A stretch of 64,000 nucleotides of DNA from Nitrospira sp. ND1 (lineage in GTDB: Bacteria > Nitrospirota > Nitrospiria > Nitrospirales > Nitrospiraceae), in assembly GCF_900170025.1 (NCBI RefSeq), contig NZ_FWEX01000006.1, positions 1,024,795 through 1,088,794 on the forward strand. Direction: 5' to 3'. The notes beneath the pieces were generated by a model, which did no database searches, had not been told where the DNA came from, and worked only from the letters and a program-made list of their open reading frames with translations. A program made the position numbers and the translations under genes. Positions 1 through 8,048 of the stretch are shown here, piece after piece; the first letter of the stretch is position 1; every line of letters begins with the position of its first letter.

Positions 1-873
1 GTCGGGGATACGCAGCGATTCCACACGGTACAGCCGATCCTGTCGGCGGAGTATGAACTCTGGCCGGCGGTGTCGCTGATTGCCGGCACGATCAAGCGCA
101 ACCACCCCTTTGTGGATGCCCTGTTCAACGATGCCTCCCTGTTTTCACGCCCTCTCGAACAAGGGTTCCAGCTCCTGGTGAACCGGGAACATTACCAGCA
201 GGATCTATTCATCAACTGGAACCAGATCGAGACGTTTCAAAAGGCGGAGCGATTCGACGTGGGATACGCAGGGCGCGCGAGCGCCGGATTCTTTTCCTTA
301 AACGGCCAAGTCTACTGGACACACAGCGGCGGGGCCCAGTACTCGGAATCACGCACGTTTTTCGGAGCCGGCCTGCCGAGGGACCGGCCGGCCTCGAACA
401 ATTTCCTGACGGCCGTCGGACCGCAATTCACGTTCCAGCCCAATCGCTACTCGTCCGCCCTGTCGTGGTTTCGTGAAATCGACGTGATGGCGCTGTATCT
501 CACCAGCCAAAACGAGCCGACCCAGAGCGGAGCGCCGATCGTTCGCGGCCGGGGCTACCAACTGACGGCAGGTGTGGATCTGGACGGCTGGCGGCCGTAC
601 GTCACGATTTGGCGAGGCGAGCATTTCGTGAATGAACAGGGCGACCCGGCCTACTACGCCGGAAACTTCACGGAGTTCGGCCTCTTGCGCGATTTTTTGC
701 TGCCGGCCGGGTTCTCCTTGCGGGTCGGCGGGTTCGGGCGCGTGATCGACAATCGCATGACCCATACCGAGTATGCGTTACTCAACTGGTCCTGGGATCA
801 ATCGCCATGGCGCGGGTTCTGCTTGCGACCGACGTTACTGCATCGAAGCGAGTCGTCCTGCAGCCAGCCTTGA
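1..873 (+). CDS. Outer-membrane beta-barrel-like protein, 5' end cut by window
   Basis: The frame is open from base 1 (phase 1) to the stop at 873, so the N terminus lies outside the window; the GTG at 70 is only the first internal start. The visible 290 residues are rich in Tyr, Trp, Phe, Gly and Asn, with alternating polar and hydrophobic stretches and short turns such as GDPAYY, typical of a transmembrane beta-barrel. No enzyme motif is seen. A second barrel-type gene follows 93 bases downstream on the same strand. I do not recognise the family; a secreted beta-rich protein is an alternative. Confidence 0.5.
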   Translation, partial: VGDTQRFHTVQPILSAEYELWPAVSLIAGTIKRNHPFVDALFNDASLFSRPLEQGFQLLVNREHYQQDLFINWNQIETFQKAERFDVGYAGRASAGFFSLNGQVYWTHSGGAQYSESRTFFGAGLPRDRPASNNFLTAVGPQFTFQPNRYSSALSWFREIDVMALYLTSQNEPTQSGAPIVRGRGYQLTAGVDLDGWRPYVTIWRGEHFVNEQGDPAYYAGNFTEFGLLRDFLLPAGFSLRVGGFGRVIDNRMTHTEYALLNWSWDQSPWRGFCLRPTLLHRSESSCSQP

Positions 874-966
874 GACACACTTCTCTCTTGCCACCCCGCA
901 TCAAGCCCGTTAGAGTAGCACCAGCGACAGGCGGCAGGCAGACGTTTCGTTCATGGTGGAGGGTGT

Positions 967-1593
967 ATGTTTCGTAGGAAGTTAGCGGTTTTGTTAGGAA
1001 TCGTGGTGCTTTGCCTCCCCTCGCTTGGTCATGCCGAAAACTATGCTGCATTCGCCATTGGGCCGAATATCGCCACCCTCGATACCACGGACGTCGGCAA
1101 AATCGATCTCGCGAACAATCTGGCTTATGGCGCGAAATTCGGCCACTATTTCGACGATCGCGGCTTCAATTGGTTCGGCCTCGAAGTCGACATGTATCGA
1201 TCGGCGCCCGACGTTAAACAGCAAAACATCCCCGCCTCCACCAATCGCTTCCTGTCGCAAAAAGTCGTCGGCGCTGACCTCTTGGTGCATTCGCTCGCGT
1301 TTAACGCACTCGTCCGCGTCACCGGCTATCAATACAAAGTTGAGCCCTATGCAGGTCTCGGCATCGGCCTCAACATGGGGAATCTTTCGGATGGAAACTT
1401 CAGGCCGGAAGCGTCGTTCGCCCCGAGCTTTAACGTGCTAGCCGGCATCAAATATTTCGTGACACCGAAGATCGCGCCCTTCATTGAATACAAGTACAAT
1501 TTCGCCCATTTCAGCTTCAGTCGCAGCAACATCACGGCTGACTACCGCGCCAACCTCTTCATGTTCGGCGTTGCCTTCCATTTCGGACGATAG
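967..1593 (+). CDS. Small outer-membrane beta-barrel protein
   Basis: 208 residues. The first 24 form a signal peptide (basic MFRRK, hydrophobic core, cleavage near GHAEN). The mature part has alternating strands and Gly/Tyr/Phe-rich turns, and ends in FMFGVAFHFGR, an aromatic-rich last strand like those of OmpA/OmpW-type 8-stranded barrels. The ATG at 967 follows a GGAGG 7 bases upstream. The function is unknown; porin-like or structural roles are typical of such barrels. Confidence 0.7.
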   Translation: MFRRKLAVLLGIVVLCLPSLGHAENYAAFAIGPNIATLDTTDVGKIDLANNLAYGAKFGHYFDDRGFNWFGLEVDMYRSAPDVKQQNIPASTNRFLSQKVVGADLLVHSLAFNALVRVTGYQYKVEPYAGLGIGLNMGNLSDGNFRPEASFAPSFNVLAGIKYFVTPKIAPFIEYKYNFAHFSFSRSNITADYRANLFMFGVAFHFGR

Positions 1594-1868
1594 CCCTAGT
1601 GACTTGCCCGGTAAAACGACTCCTCCAATCTCCGGCTCGGGCATGGACCTCCACCTAACAGCCTAAGTCCAACGTGCCCTCCCACAGCACCACGCGCACA
1701 GTGGCAGACTCTGGGTCACAGCCGATCTTTGCTATTGCCGGCTAGAAGGCGTAAGGTCACAGCTGGCTATCCCCCACACTCTGCCCCCACTGCCTGCGGC
1801 CTGCCACCGCCGACAACGCTCGAAAGGCGGCTCCCCGTGTTGACGCGTCCACACAAAATCCCGGGCTA

Positions 1869-1885
1869 GAACCTATCTCAAAATC
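1869..1885 (+). repeat. IS5-family left terminal inverted repeat
   Basis: 17 bp reading GAACCTATCTCAAAATC. It is the exact reverse complement of bases 2685-2701. Confidence 0.9.
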
Positions 1886-1921
1886 ATTGACAGGGTGAAC
1901 AGACGTCCGTATACGTGCACC

Positions 1922-2692
1922 ATGCTGCAGTTGCGCGACGATCAATGGGAGCGAATTCGGGACCAGTTTCCTGAAGAACACATCCCGGACACTCGCCCCG
2001 GCCGCAAACCGATCCCCACCCGGGCCGTCCTGGACGCGGTGCTCTGGATTCTGAACACCGGGGCGCAATGGCACCTGCTCCCGCAGTGCTATCCCAACTA
2101 CAAGACGGTGCATCGCCGGTTCCAACAGTGGTGCCAACGGGAGGTCTTGCGAGAGGTCCTCACCCAGCTGGCGAATACGTTGCGTGACGAAGGAGCCCTG
2201 GATGAACGCGAAAGTTTCATCGATGCCACATTTGCGGCGGCCAAGGGCGGCGGCGAGGCCATCGGGCTCACGAAACGCGGCAAGGGTGTGAAAATCCTGG
2301 CACTTGTGGATCGGCACGGACTGCCCCTTTCCGTGAGCACGCATGCGGCGAATCATCATGAAGTCACCCTGGTGCAACTCAGTTTCGACTTCTACATGCT
2401 CGAGGCCAAGCCCGAGCATCTCATCGGAGATCGGGCGTATGACAGCGATGGCCTCGATGCCGCCCTCCGCCACGACGGTGTGAACCTGATCGCCCCGCAT
2501 CGCTCCACTCGCAAACTCAAGACCCAGGATGGGCGGCACCTACGCCGGTACCAACGCCGCTGGCTCGTGGAACGGTTCTTTGCCTGGCTCCAGTGGAAAC
2601 GCCGACTCCTCATTCGCTGGGAGTACTACGCGGCCAATTTTCTCGGATTTGTGCAACTCGCCTGCATCACGATGCTCCTCAAACGATTTTGA
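1922..2692 (+). CDS. IS5-family DDE transposase
   Basis: 256 residues from the ATG at 1922; an in-frame GTG at 1895 would add nine residues (MNRRPYTCT) not typical of the family. An N-terminal DUF4096-type domain (LRDDQWERI..., LWILNTGAQWHLLP) is followed by the DDE nuclease core. The catalytic residues appear as the Asp in SFIDATF, the Asp in IGDRAYDSD and the Glu in LVERFFAWLQ. The length is complete for single-ORF IS5 members and no frameshift is needed. Confidence 0.9.
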   Translation: MLQLRDDQWERIRDQFPEEHIPDTRPGRKPIPTRAVLDAVLWILNTGAQWHLLPQCYPNYKTVHRRFQQWCQREVLREVLTQLANTLRDEGALDERESFIDATFAAAKGGGEAIGLTKRGKGVKILALVDRHGLPLSVSTHAANHHEVTLVQLSFDFYMLEAKPEHLIGDRAYDSDGLDAALRHDGVNLIAPHRSTRKLKTQDGRHLRRYQRRWLVERFFAWLQWKRRLLIRWEYYAANFLGFVQLACITMLLKRF

Positions 2693-2701
2693 GATAGGTT
2701 C
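2685..2701 (-). repeat. IS5-family right terminal inverted repeat
   Basis: 17 bp, the exact reverse complement of 1869-1885. It overlaps the last codons of the transposase and is followed by TA. Confidence 0.9.
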
Positions 2702-2964
2702 TACTCAGGTGCCGCAACTGTCCTATTGTCATCCCCTCGAATTCAGCCACCGTTGCATCGAGTCTTTCCTTAGAGACCACCGGGCAATCTGAGCCAGACA
2801 TCCGCGCCAAGCGGGACTCAGCCTGCAAGTCCTTTACATCGAATGTTGGGACTCGCCGGGCTAGCAGCGCAAAGTGGAACGCGGACAGGCTAGCCGGCGA
2901 TCACCCGGCAGAACCAATGGCAAGTACACAGGCTGTCGATCCGATTACTACCTGGAGGTATCGT

Positions 2965-3453
2965 ATGAATGGAAGAAACGTTGCGCACAGTTCACTCTGG
3001 GTACTGCTCATCAGCGGTTTCTTTGGTTGTGCCGGCGCGGGGCCGTTTGTCACGCTGCCGAGTAGCGCCTTTTTTGAGACCGACGTAAAGGAGCGAGAGG
3101 CATTGCAGGTGGTGAGCCGAACCCAGGAAGCGCGGCGGGCGAATTGCCAACAGAACGCCAGCTGTGAAGAGGTGACGTACCTCAGGGGCCTAGTCGCGCT
3201 ATTCGAAAACCGCGAGGATGCGATCCACGCATTCCAAGAATTACGCACCACCGTGCCAAACGGCCGCTATGCCGCCTCCAGCACTCGCTGGCTCACCCTG
3301 CTGCAAGGCGGTCAGCCGGCATCCGTCAGGCACGAGCCGCTGTTCATGCAACTGAGACAGGAGATTCTCCATGGCCTGCTGGATCCGGACACCCTTGCCG
3401 CAAGTCGGAAACTAAAAGAACAAGAACGGCGAATTGCCGAGGTGAGCCGCTGA
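2965..3453 (+). CDS. Small putative lipoprotein of unknown function
   Basis: 162 residues from the ATG at 2965, chosen because a GGAGG lies 6 bases upstream; an earlier in-frame start at 2917 has no such site. The N terminus is a signal peptide ending in a lipobox-like ISGFFGC, so the protein is probably a lipid-anchored envelope protein. The rest is helical, with one CxxxxxC pair (NCQQNASC) and a TPR-like stretch around YLRGLVALFENREDAIHAF. The family is not recognised. The 261 bases between the IS element and this gene hold no supported feature. Confidence 0.55.
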   Translation: MNGRNVAHSSLWVLLISGFFGCAGAGPFVTLPSSAFFETDVKEREALQVVSRTQEARRANCQQNASCEEVTYLRGLVALFENREDAIHAFQELRTTVPNGRYAASSTRWLTLLQGGQPASVRHEPLFMQLRQEILHGLLDPDTLAASRKLKEQERRIAEVSR

Positions 3454-3516
3454 ACGCCGGTATCAGCACGGGCTGCCGGCAGGCAGAAACAGAATGAACG
3501 AGAAGGTGATAACTAG

Positions 3517-3607
3517 GTTATCCCGGCACCAAGAACAATCGTAAAGGCTCCGGGTCGAGCAAGCTCTGTTTGGAAGCGCCGGGCGGGTTCGACCCACGGC
3601 ATCGCAG
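3517..3607. repeat. Degenerate attachment-site copy A (left half)
   Basis: 91 bp aligning without gaps to 5880-5970 with about eleven substitutions. The last part matches the 3' half of the tRNA-Cys gene at 14595-14670. The match stops abruptly at GCATCGCAG (3607), where the intact copy continues TTTTGCAG. The missing right half reappears at 5573-5611, on the far side of the antiporter gene. Confidence 0.75.
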
Positions 3608-3643
3608 TAAGAGATTGGATGACGCCGCAGTTAATTCAGACTT

Positions 3644-5389
3644 TCACGTACTTCGCCCAACACCGGCCTTCCCGGCCTCCACGTTCCCTGAATCAGGTCC
3701 CTCACCGGACGATCGAAACGCTTGGCAGGACTTAAGATAATCGAGGATGCTCGACTTCGAGACCTTCAAGGCCTGGAAGGCGTGTCGGATCAAGGTATGT
3801 GCCCCCTCGACCTCAGGCAGGATAACTTCCGTCGCTCCCACGTCCTTCAGGTCCTCAGCCTCCCTAAAGCCATGCGCTCGGGCGAGAAGGGGAGTTTTTT
3901 CGTTCAGCCCCCGGAATCGTCGAACGGTAAGCGACGTCTCGTGAATGACCGGAAGCGCCACGATCACTAACGCCGCATGTTGGGCACCGGCCGCTTTCAA
4001 CAGCTCAGTTTGCGAGGCATCCCCGTAGACGCAGGAAATTCCGCGTCGGCGCAACTGTCGAACGATGTCCGGGTCGCGCTCAATCACGGTATACGGCAGT
4101 TCAAAATGATCGAGGGCGAGTCCCACCGCACTGCCCATGCGACCGAACCCACACAGCACCACATGCCCGGCTTGCTCGTCAGAAATCCCGCCTTGAATGG
4201 GCAAGGACACTCGTCCCATTTTAAAATGTAATGCAGCGATCCACCCAGGCGCATACCGAACGAGGGGCGCGTTAAGGAGAATGCTCAGCAGCGAAGCGGC
4301 CAGGGTGGCATTATACACATCCTCGCTCACATGTCCCGCCGTTTTAGCGACCTGAACCAACACGAAAGAAAATTCGCCAATCTGCGTGAGACCGACGCCC
4401 ACGAGCAGGGCGGTGCCCCAAGCATAACGAAACAGCCTCACGACCAGCGTCCAAATGACGAATTTCCCCACGATAATCAATCCGAGCATGAGACCGAGCA
4501 ACGGGAGATTGGCCCACACCACGCGCGGATCGATAAGGGCACCGATCGTCACAAAAAACAGGGCCACAAACGCGTCACGGAGCGACAGAAGCCGGGCTAA
4601 GGTTTCGTGACCATATTCTGAACCGCTGATGATCAATCCGGCCAGAAACGCGCCAAGCGCCAGGGACAGCCCTGCCATCTGTGTGACGGCTGCCGTGCCG
4701 ATTCCCAGGGACAACGCGACCAGGAGAAAGAGTTCGGCATTTTGTGCCTTCGCAATGCGTGTCAACAACGGCGGAATGGCCTTCGCCGCGAGATAGGCGA
4801 AGGGAAGCAGAATGAGGACCGCGAGCCACAAGGCCTTTCCAATCGTGGCAAAGCGGCCTGGTTCCAGAGCACCGAGCGCCGGAAGCAGGACGGTGAGCAC
4901 CACCACCGCCAGGTCTTCCACGAGTGTGATCCCGATCATCACCCGGCCATGCTTGGCACGCAAATCTCCACTGTCCAGCAGCAAGCGCGCCAGAACCATC
5001 GTGCTCGCCACGGACACCACCGACCCGATCACCACGCTTTGAATCCAACTCCATCCCACCACATGGCCCAGACCGACAGCGAGGAGAATGGAGAGGAAAA
5101 TGCCGAGTGGCCCTCCCAGCAGGGCGACCCACCGGACTCGTAACAAGTCATTCAGGGAAAATTCGATCCCGATGCAGAACATCAAGAGGATCACGCCGAT
5201 CTCGGCGAACAATTCGAAACTATGGACATCCGAAATGGAGGGACCGGGGGTAAACGGGCTGATCAGAATGCCGCCGAAGACATATCCCAGAATCAACGGT
5301 TGACGAAGCAGAAAGGCGGAGGCCCCGCCTATGACCGCAGCGACAAAGACATATGCGAGATCTCTGAAAAAAATCGGATCAGGGGTCAT
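3644..5389 (-). CDS. CPA2-family cation/proton antiporter with C-terminal TrkA-N domain
   Basis: 581 residues. Residues 10-385 form a Na+/H+-exchanger domain of about 12 membrane helices with the ion-binding Glu-Asp pair in TLVEDLAVV (158-159). Residues 409-525 form a RCK/TrkA-N Rossmann domain (VLCGFGRMGSAVG) that binds NAD(H) or a similar ligand and gates the transporter. The architecture matches KefB/YbaL/RosB-type inner-membrane K+ or Na+ efflux antiporters; substrate cannot be read from sequence. It stands alone and is bracketed by the two halves of a split attachment-like site (3607 and 5573), suggesting it arrived as a separate unit at the tRNA-Cys hot spot. Confidence 0.85.
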   Translation of the reverse strand: MTPDPIFFRDLAYVFVAAVIGGASAFLLRQPLILGYVFGGILISPFTPGPSISDVHSFELFAEIGVILLMFCIGIEFSLNDLLRVRWVALLGGPLGIFLSILLAVGLGHVVGWSWIQSVVIGSVVSVASTMVLARLLLDSGDLRAKHGRVMIGITLVEDLAVVVLTVLLPALGALEPGRFATIGKALWLAVLILLPFAYLAAKAIPPLLTRIAKAQNAELFLLVALSLGIGTAAVTQMAGLSLALGAFLAGLIISGSEYGHETLARLLSLRDAFVALFFVTIGALIDPRVVWANLPLLGLMLGLIIVGKFVIWTLVVRLFRYAWGTALLVGVGLTQIGEFSFVLVQVAKTAGHVSEDVYNATLAASLLSILLNAPLVRYAPGWIAALHFKMGRVSLPIQGGISDEQAGHVVLCGFGRMGSAVGLALDHFELPYTVIERDPDIVRQLRRRGISCVYGDASQTELLKAAGAQHAALVIVALPVIHETSLTVRRFRGLNEKTPLLARAHGFREAEDLKDVGATEVILPEVEGAHTLIRHAFQALKVSKSSILDYLKSCQAFRSSGEGPDSGNVEAGKAGVGRST

Positions 5390-5572
5390 GAGTCCTCTCA
5401 GACAGAAGGTCGTCTGCTATGCTGCAGACTAGCATGAACCAACGCTGGTTGCCGCGATAAGTAAAATGCTAAAGGACTGTTTGATAAGGACGCACGTATT
5501 ACATGTTCGGCAGGTGTCGGCTACGAGCGATGTGATATTGCGAAGGTTCTCCTGTTTTTATTTTCCAATAGT

Positions 5573-5611
5573 GCAGTTTTGCAGCTTGGCCTAGGGCTCT
5601 ACGACCGATGA
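5573..5611. repeat. Degenerate attachment-site copy C (right half)
   Basis: 39 bp starting GCAGTTTTGCAGCTTG that match 5967-6005 with three substitutions. Copy A (3517-3607) supplies the other half, and the two share a 4-bp GCAG (3604-3607 and 5573-5576) flanking the antiporter segment. In the tRNA gene this position is the anticodon stem-loop, a common crossover site for tyrosine recombinases. Confidence 0.65.
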
Positions 5612-5701
5612 CGGCGAAGAACGACGGATAGAGAGGTCGGCCAGACAATCAATGATCTACCGCTCGCGATTGCACCCTACTGCGACTGTCTAGGATATCG
5701 A

Positions 5702-5830
5702 AACGAGAGCAACACTGGGAGTGGGATCGGACGCATCACCGCCTTGTACATAAGTTGGAACGGGATCGCAGCGACAAGTCCGAACGGAACCGGCAGTAAA
5801 ACCGGGAGTAGTCGGATGCAAAGGGAATGA
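5702..5830 (+). pseudogene. Relict 3' end of a tyrosine integrase gene
   Basis: A short open frame ending at 5828-5830 encodes GIAATSPNGTGSKTGSS, resembling GAIASKSASGTGSKTGS in the tail of the intact integrase. At DNA level 5786-5810 differs at one of 25 bases from 14500-14524. It lies just left of an attachment repeat, as the intact integrase does, so it is probably what remains of an earlier related element. The catalytic domain is absent. Confidence 0.5.
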
Positions 5831-5932
5831 CGAGGGGCGAGGCCTAGTCAGGAGAAATTACCCAGAATGCCCTGGAGGAGTTATCCCGTCGCTAAGAACA
5901 ATCGTAAGGGATCCGGGTCGAGCAAGCTTTGC

Positions 5933-5978
5933 TTGGAGGCGCCGGGCGGGTTCGAACCGCCGCATCGCAGTTTTGCAG
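5933..5978. repeat. Left attachment repeat (attL) of the integrative element
   Basis: 46 bp identical to 14594-14639. It carries the 3' half of tRNA-Cys (T arm, variable loop, 3' anticodon stem and loop) read on the minus strand. The 5' half of the tRNA is missing here, so this copy cannot make a tRNA. Confidence 0.85.
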
Positions 5979-6221
5979 CTTGCCCGAGGGCTCTACGACC
6001 CATGAAGATCAACAGCGACAGACAGAGAGTAAGGCCATTAAATAACAAGGTGTTACGACATTTTATTGGTGCCCATTTACGACTAAAGAGGACTCCCAAC
6101 CGGGAGCAAAATCGGGAGTGGAACCGGGACTAAAACCGGGATCAGGGTTTGTACGTTGCCGTAGATTGGTGGGAAGCGAATCAGTTCCCAATAACACTGC
6201 CCGTCAAAACCAACATACTAA
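5979..6221. other. Non-coding left end of the integrative element
   Basis: No gene is supported. Bases 6120-6144 carry another variant of the GGAACCGGGAGTAAAACC repeat found in the integrase tail (14500-14524), here with no integrase around it. In a circular form the integrase frame would read from the attachment core into this stretch and stop at 6043-6045. Confidence 0.5.
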
Positions 6222-7451
6222 TTAATTATTAATTTGCCGTAGATCCTCAATAAAATACTTCGGGTTTCGTTTCCGCACAAGATCTACAAGAAAGCTGTCT
6301 GCGATGGAGGTTACCAAGCCCAGAGCGGGGTCATACACTCCCGCCATTGTCGTAGCCAAAAGACGCAAAGTCTTGCCTTTGTGAGTCGAAACAAATGGAA
6401 TATCATGCATTAATCTCCCGTATTCCTTGGCAATTACGTGAGGACTGTCACGACACTTTTCATGAAACCACGCTCTAAATTGAACAGCATCTCTAGTCCC
6501 TCGCTTAATCAAAATGTCATGCAGGCGTGCTGGTCTATCTGGAATCGAAGCATCTATTACATAACTCGCGATATCGGGAACTTCTGTAATTTCTTTCAGG
6601 GATCCAAATCTCTCAAAAGGACTAGATCTAGCACTGCCTCGCTGCTGTTTCGCCTTCAATACGTGACCAACAGGCGTTCCAGTAGCTGTATCCGTGCAAC
6701 CAGTCTGTAATGCAAGCAACATTTCTAGATTGGCGCGGGCGATTCTAAGAACGGAATCAATTTCATCTCGCTCTTCGAAAGTCTGAATTTCCCCACACCT
6801 AAATTGATTGGGCTCAACACCAAACAAATGATCAAGACTGGTATTCCTGAGGCTAAAAGCAGTCCTTAAATATGGGCCATCTAAAATATCCTTGTAGGAC
6901 TCCTCGCGGATCAGAGAAACCATCTTCTCCATCGGGAATGTTTGGGTGTTCTCAAGGATCATCCTACTTAAGTTCACCCTTCTCGGCTTCGTACTGAGCC
7001 CATTCAGGGCCCACTCCAAGGTTGAATCATCATCCGCAAATTGATCTACAGGGCGAGTTTGGTCGTGAAGAATGTCGTATGATGCAAGGCCACCCCCGTT
7101 CCCTATGTACGCAAGTGCCCCTTTCACACGTACAAAACTAACTGCATTATTTTCAATCAGCTCTGCAACGCCATCTTCTCCAAAAACACTTATCAAAATA
7201 ACAACCGACATGAAGTCATGAGTTGGGACAATAACCTTGTCATACAGAAGCATGCTATCCAAAAAGGTCGATAGAGGATGCCGGCCCTTCCGTATGAAAT
7301 TTTCATATCTTTCATTTGGAGATCCAGGATCGAAGTAACTCCACATGTTTCCAGCAAACAGTGCCATCGGATTAATCGGAGCGGGCTCACCTAAGAAACT
7401 AAGTTTCCACTTGAACCACTGAGGCGTCCCTTTTTTTAGTTTAATTCTCAT
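6222..7451 (-). CDS. Uncharacterised 409-residue element protein
   Basis: One uninterrupted frame starting at ATG 7451 with AAAGGA closely upstream. No signal peptide, membrane helix or familiar motif is seen. The N-terminal third is hydrophobic and well ordered (FLDSMLLYDKVIVPTHDFMSVVILISVFGEDG), followed by a Gly-rich AYIGNGGGLASYD. The C-terminal half is mixed helical with many charged residues, and Cys residues are few. It looks clearly AT-richer than the chromosomal genes, which fits recent acquisition. It lies at the left end of the element, downstream of cld on the same strand but 600 bases away, so probably has its own promoter. I do not recognise the family. Confidence 0.6.
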   Translation of the reverse strand: MRIKLKKGTPQWFKWKLSFLGEPAPINPMALFAGNMWSYFDPGSPNERYENFIRKGRHPLSTFLDSMLLYDKVIVPTHDFMSVVILISVFGEDGVAELIENNAVSFVRVKGALAYIGNGGGLASYDILHDQTRPVDQFADDDSTLEWALNGLSTKPRRVNLSRMILENTQTFPMEKMVSLIREESYKDILDGPYLRTAFSLRNTSLDHLFGVEPNQFRCGEIQTFEERDEIDSVLRIARANLEMLLALQTGCTDTATGTPVGHVLKAKQQRGSARSSPFERFGSLKEITEVPDIASYVIDASIPDRPARLHDILIKRGTRDAVQFRAWFHEKCRDSPHVIAKEYGRLMHDIPFVSTHKGKTLRLLATTMAGVYDPALGLVTSIADSFLVDLVRKRNPKYFIEDLRQINN

Positions 7452-7680
7452 GGATCCTTTTTTCGTTCAGCCTTTGCCTTTCCGGCACCCCTCTGCATTA
7501 AAGATTATCGAAATATAACCTCATTAGATCGACATTTCGAGGTTCCTCAGAGGCTCGCGCAAAATCTTTAGGCAATCGGCGAGCGCTTCCTTGAAACTGA
7601 ATCCTCCCGCCCAAAAGTTAGGCTTCCGCCTGAGAACCCAAAGGAAGGGTCGTCCTACTTTGACCATATAGATCAAGTGA

Positions 7681-7743
7681 AGCGGGGGCTGCGCCCCCGA
7701 GCCCCCCGGCCGTCCGGCCCCGGCAGTCCGGAGCGGCCGGCGG
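7681..7743. repeat. GC-rich nested inverted repeats, possible origin or terminator structure
   Basis: The block begins with a perfect hairpin GGGGGC-TGC-GCCCCC (about 7684-7698). It continues with CCGGCCGTCCGG, partly inverted later as TCCGGAGCGGCCGG (about 7729-7742). The base composition is sharply different from the AT-rich neighbours. In mobile elements such blocks can be single-strand origins, oriT-like sites or terminators; the sequence alone does not decide. Confidence 0.4.
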
Positions 7744-7993
7744 GCCTTCGTGGTCAGCATATTTCGCGTCTAGTTGATAATCCTGGGCAGACAAAGTCTT
7801 CATCTCAACTCTGCATGGCCACTAATTCACCAAGGGGACGGCCAAGCTAGCGCATCGCCGTCACCACTTGAAAATAACCCTGCATTTCCTCCCTCTCACC
7901 CCCTGAGAAGCCAACAGGTGGTGACAGGGTGGGGCGGATATAGAGCCTATAACTAAGTATTAGAAGTAAAGATTTGTGAGTACCAGCATAGAA

Positions 7994-8019
7994 GTGACCA
8001 CCTGTTCCCAGGTGGTCAC
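7994..8019 (-). terminator. Hairpin downstream of cld
   Basis: 10-bp perfect stem GTGACCACCT/AGGTGGTCAC with a 6-base loop, 30 bases past the cld stop codon. There is no clear U-tract, so it may be a weak terminator or an mRNA-stabilising 3' structure. Confidence 0.5.
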
Positions 8020-8048
8020 CGTGTTCTGGAACGCGCGAGCGAAATAGA

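Larger units (their letters stand above)
1869..2701 (+). mobile_element. IS5-family insertion sequence, intact, 833 bp
   Basis: Perfect 17-bp terminal inverted repeats lie at 1869-1885 and 2685-2701. They flank a single transposase gene whose stop codon lies inside the right repeat. A TA dinucleotide sits directly outside each end (1867-1868 and 2702-2703), consistent with a 2-bp target duplication. Perfect ends and an uninterrupted transposase suggest recent arrival. The bases before it (1594-1866) hold no gene I can support. Confidence 0.88.
5390..5932. other. Non-coding stretch with relics of an older integrated element
   Basis: No intact gene is supported. It contains the right half of a degenerate attachment site (5573-5611), a relict integrase tail (5702-5830), and the left flank (5880-5932) of the intact attachment repeat. 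That flank also occurs at 3517-3570, implying both were right ends of related elements. Confidence 0.6.
7452..8048. other. Non-coding stretch between cld and the unknown gene
   Basis: About 600 bases without a supported gene. It contains a GC-rich block of nested inverted repeats (7681-7743) and a hairpin just downstream of cld (7994-8019). A 78-codon frame through the GC block is mostly low-complexity and was not accepted. Confidence 0.5.

Noticed and set aside
1757-2539. 260-codon minus-strand frame
   Set aside because: Antisense shadow of the IS5 transposase.
5933-6000. Second tRNA-Cys gene
   Set aside because: Only the 3' half of the tRNA is present; the 5' acceptor strand and D arm are replaced by unrelated sequence, so it is an attachment site.
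7524-7760. 78-codon minus-strand frame
   Set aside because: Its first half is the translated GC-rich hairpin block and no ribosome site precedes any start. The last 45 residues look more protein-like, so a short gene from 7667 cannot be wholly excluded.
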